Below, piece by piece: positions 62,713 through 64,000 of a stretch of DNA of 64,000 nucleotides. The notes under the pieces are model-generated. The model saw only the letters and a program-made list of their open reading frames with translations, made no database searches and was not told the origin of the DNA. This DNA is from Parelaphostrongylus tenuis (taxonomy: Eukaryota > Nematoda > Chromadorea > Rhabditida > Metastrongylidae): NCBI GenBank assembly GCA_019055375.1, contig JAHQIW010001543.1:58280-122279 (forward strand). Direction: 5' to 3'. Numbering within the stretch: position 1 is the first letter of the stretch; the number at the start of each line of letters is the position of its first letter. The translations under genes were made by a program, and so were the position numbers.

Positions 62713-63025
62713 AGTACTCCACGTCTTTAGCCAATCCTTTCGTGGCGCTCAGTCCCCTATACTAAGAGTAGGCGACGACGATTATGTTACACTGTATTTC
62801 AGATTAAATTGTCACTGTACACACACTGTTGTAAAGTCCAATGCTCTTCTAGTATCGTTAGTATATCAAACCTTTCGTTTCGAGTGTTTTCTTGAGACGG
62901 CGCTCAAATTTCACGGTTGTGATCACTAATATTCACTTGACATACAGTGTAAAAACGTTCGTCGTCGCCCACTCTTAGTATAGGACACTTGAGCGCCCCT
63001 AGATGACTGGCTAAAGACGAGCGGT

Positions 63026-63069
63026 ACCCGAATGATACGACTGTTAAGGTCCAAACACGTGTATCGATC
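63026..63069 (+). ncRNA. Decayed hammerhead, partner of 62669-62712
   Basis: Aligned with the consensus, the core reads AUGAUAC instead of CUGANGA and CAAA instead of GAAA; only the ACACGUGUAUCG segment is kept. Inactive relic. Confidence 0.5.
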
Positions 63070-63204
63070 TCTAGAAGTCAGCCCATTTAACAAATCACAT
63101 GACAGTTGGCTCAAATAATAATTAAGAGATATGTTGAGATTTGTGCATGACCTTAAGAAAACACTCGAATCAAAAGGTATAACTCTTTTCATCAACCTTT
63201 TGCA

Positions 63205-63300
63205 AACCGTATAAAGATATATGTATGTGAGCACACATATGTATACACACGTAGATATGCCTATATATACAATATGTATATGTATGTCTCTGTAGACGGC
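63205..63300. repeat. Alternating purine-pyrimidine (TATG/TACA) microsatellite
   Basis: Interrupted tatgtatgtg and atatatacaata units; a similar tract lies at 63824-63915 (acatatatatgcgtatatac). Confidence 0.8.
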
Positions 63301-63339
63301 AGCATAACAGATATCACCATTGGCTCGAGATCTTAGTTA

Positions 63340-63790
63340 TTCAACAAGGATTTTTTTTCTTTGTTTCGGTACATATTCTAGGTTCTTTGTAACACCTCTG
63401 ATAAAACATGACTTTTTCTGCCACGTTTGCATACTTTTTGCACATTTAACTCCTAGTGTAAAGAAAAACTCCGAATATGAAACGTAATTTTATGTTCACT
63501 CTCACAGCGCGCTATGGAAAGCTTTTTTGATAGGCAATTTGACGTTCACTTTCGCCGAAATTCTCTGCTGTCGAATGAGCTTAATGTAATGCGATCCACA
63601 GACTCGCCGAGGGGAATAAAGCAAACCGAGTGTGAAACACAATTTTATTTCTGCTGCTACAGAGTACTACAAGGATCTTTTCGGAAACCAAACAAAGTGT
63701 CAAAGTCCCTCGAGATTTGGGCTTTTGAACGATCACTCAAATTCTGGATGAAAAGCTCTGTCCAGAGAAAAAAAGACCTCTGAGAATTTA
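63340..63790 (+). repeat. Dispersed repeat family A
   Basis: gaaacgtaattttatgttca, ctcacagcgcgctatggaaa, then a second unit with gaaacacaattttatttctg and gagtactacaaggatctttt. The 89-codon frame at 63514-63783 spans two units and is not gene-like. Confidence 0.5.
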
Positions 63791-64000
63791 ACTATCAAAA
63801 TGACCCTATTTGTCTGTAAAGGACATATATATGTATATACACATATATATGCGTATATACGTATATATATAGATATATATGCTTGCGTATATGTACATAT
63901 ACATAAATGCGGTTATACCCACCATTCACGTCGTGTGCGGCGGATGTTTTCTATTTGCTTATTTGGATCAATCTGATAACGATACAAACATGTTTGCGCC

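Larger units (their letters stand above)
62610..63185. mobile_element. Retrozyme-like element, head-to-head inverted pair
   Basis: The left arm (62620-62920) reads ribozyme-sense on the minus strand, the right arm (62930-63185) on the plus strand. Matching blocks include gagccacgcatgtca / tgacagttggctc and actaagagtaggcgacgacg / cgtcgtcgcccactcttagt. Same family as 57216-57600. The right-arm ribozyme is decayed. Confidence 0.7.

Noticed and set aside
1..64000. Bacterial-type features: operons, ribosome binding sites, CRISPR arrays, rRNA
   Set aside because: The sequence is eukaryotic, with spliced genes and SINEs; none of these was seen.

Overview
The window looks like a nematode nuclear genome, most likely a large, repeat-rich strongylid (hookworm-like) genome; the species is an inference. 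Evidence: genes split into small exons (about 36 to 180 nt) with TTTCAG-type acceptors and introns from about 60 nt to several kb; degenerate TTAGGC arrays, the nematode telomere unit; and dense tRNA-derived SINEs, mariner, RTE and Penelope-like remnants. Most long open frames are repeat translations or shadows.

Three spliced genes can be rebuilt by hand. (1) A plus-strand gene of unknown function, about 3.07-10.58 kb, six exons seen, 5' end not found. (2) A complete minus-strand SLC3A/CD98hc-type amino-acid-transporter heavy chain, 24469 down to 12493, 17 phase-consistent exons, 656 codons plus stop. (3) A minus-strand MUT-7/EXD3-type DEDDy 3'-5' exonuclease gene, 55685 down to 33921, about 20 exons, with a motif-complete exonuclease domain and a Mut7-C domain.

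Introns and spacers are full of mobile DNA: an inverted pair of Penelope-like (GIY-YIG) retroelement copies at 30.8-33.2 kb; RTE fragments at 26.9-27.5 and 53.2-53.5 kb; five mariner remnants; three tRNA-derived SINE families; a 196-bp MITE with 21-bp perfect terminal inverted repeats; a 245-bp foldback element; and a 450-bp degenerate interstitial telomeric block at 60.3-60.8 kb.

The most interesting layer is a family of roughly 315-bp elements carrying minimal type I hammerhead ribozymes. They occur as a direct tandem (57.2-57.6 kb), as head-to-head inverted pairs (35.9-36.4, 39.7-40.2 and 62.6-63.2 kb) and as a decayed copy (27.9-28.1 kb). Two copies (57284-57326 and 62669-62712) keep every consensus core residue. 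Two inverted pairs sit inside introns of the mut-7 homologue, one ribozyme of each pair being in the sense of that gene. This matches the architecture of animal retrozymes, thought to be mobilised by Penelope-like reverse transcriptases. A second, diverged ribozyme family is at 1.26, 24.1 and 26.35 kb.
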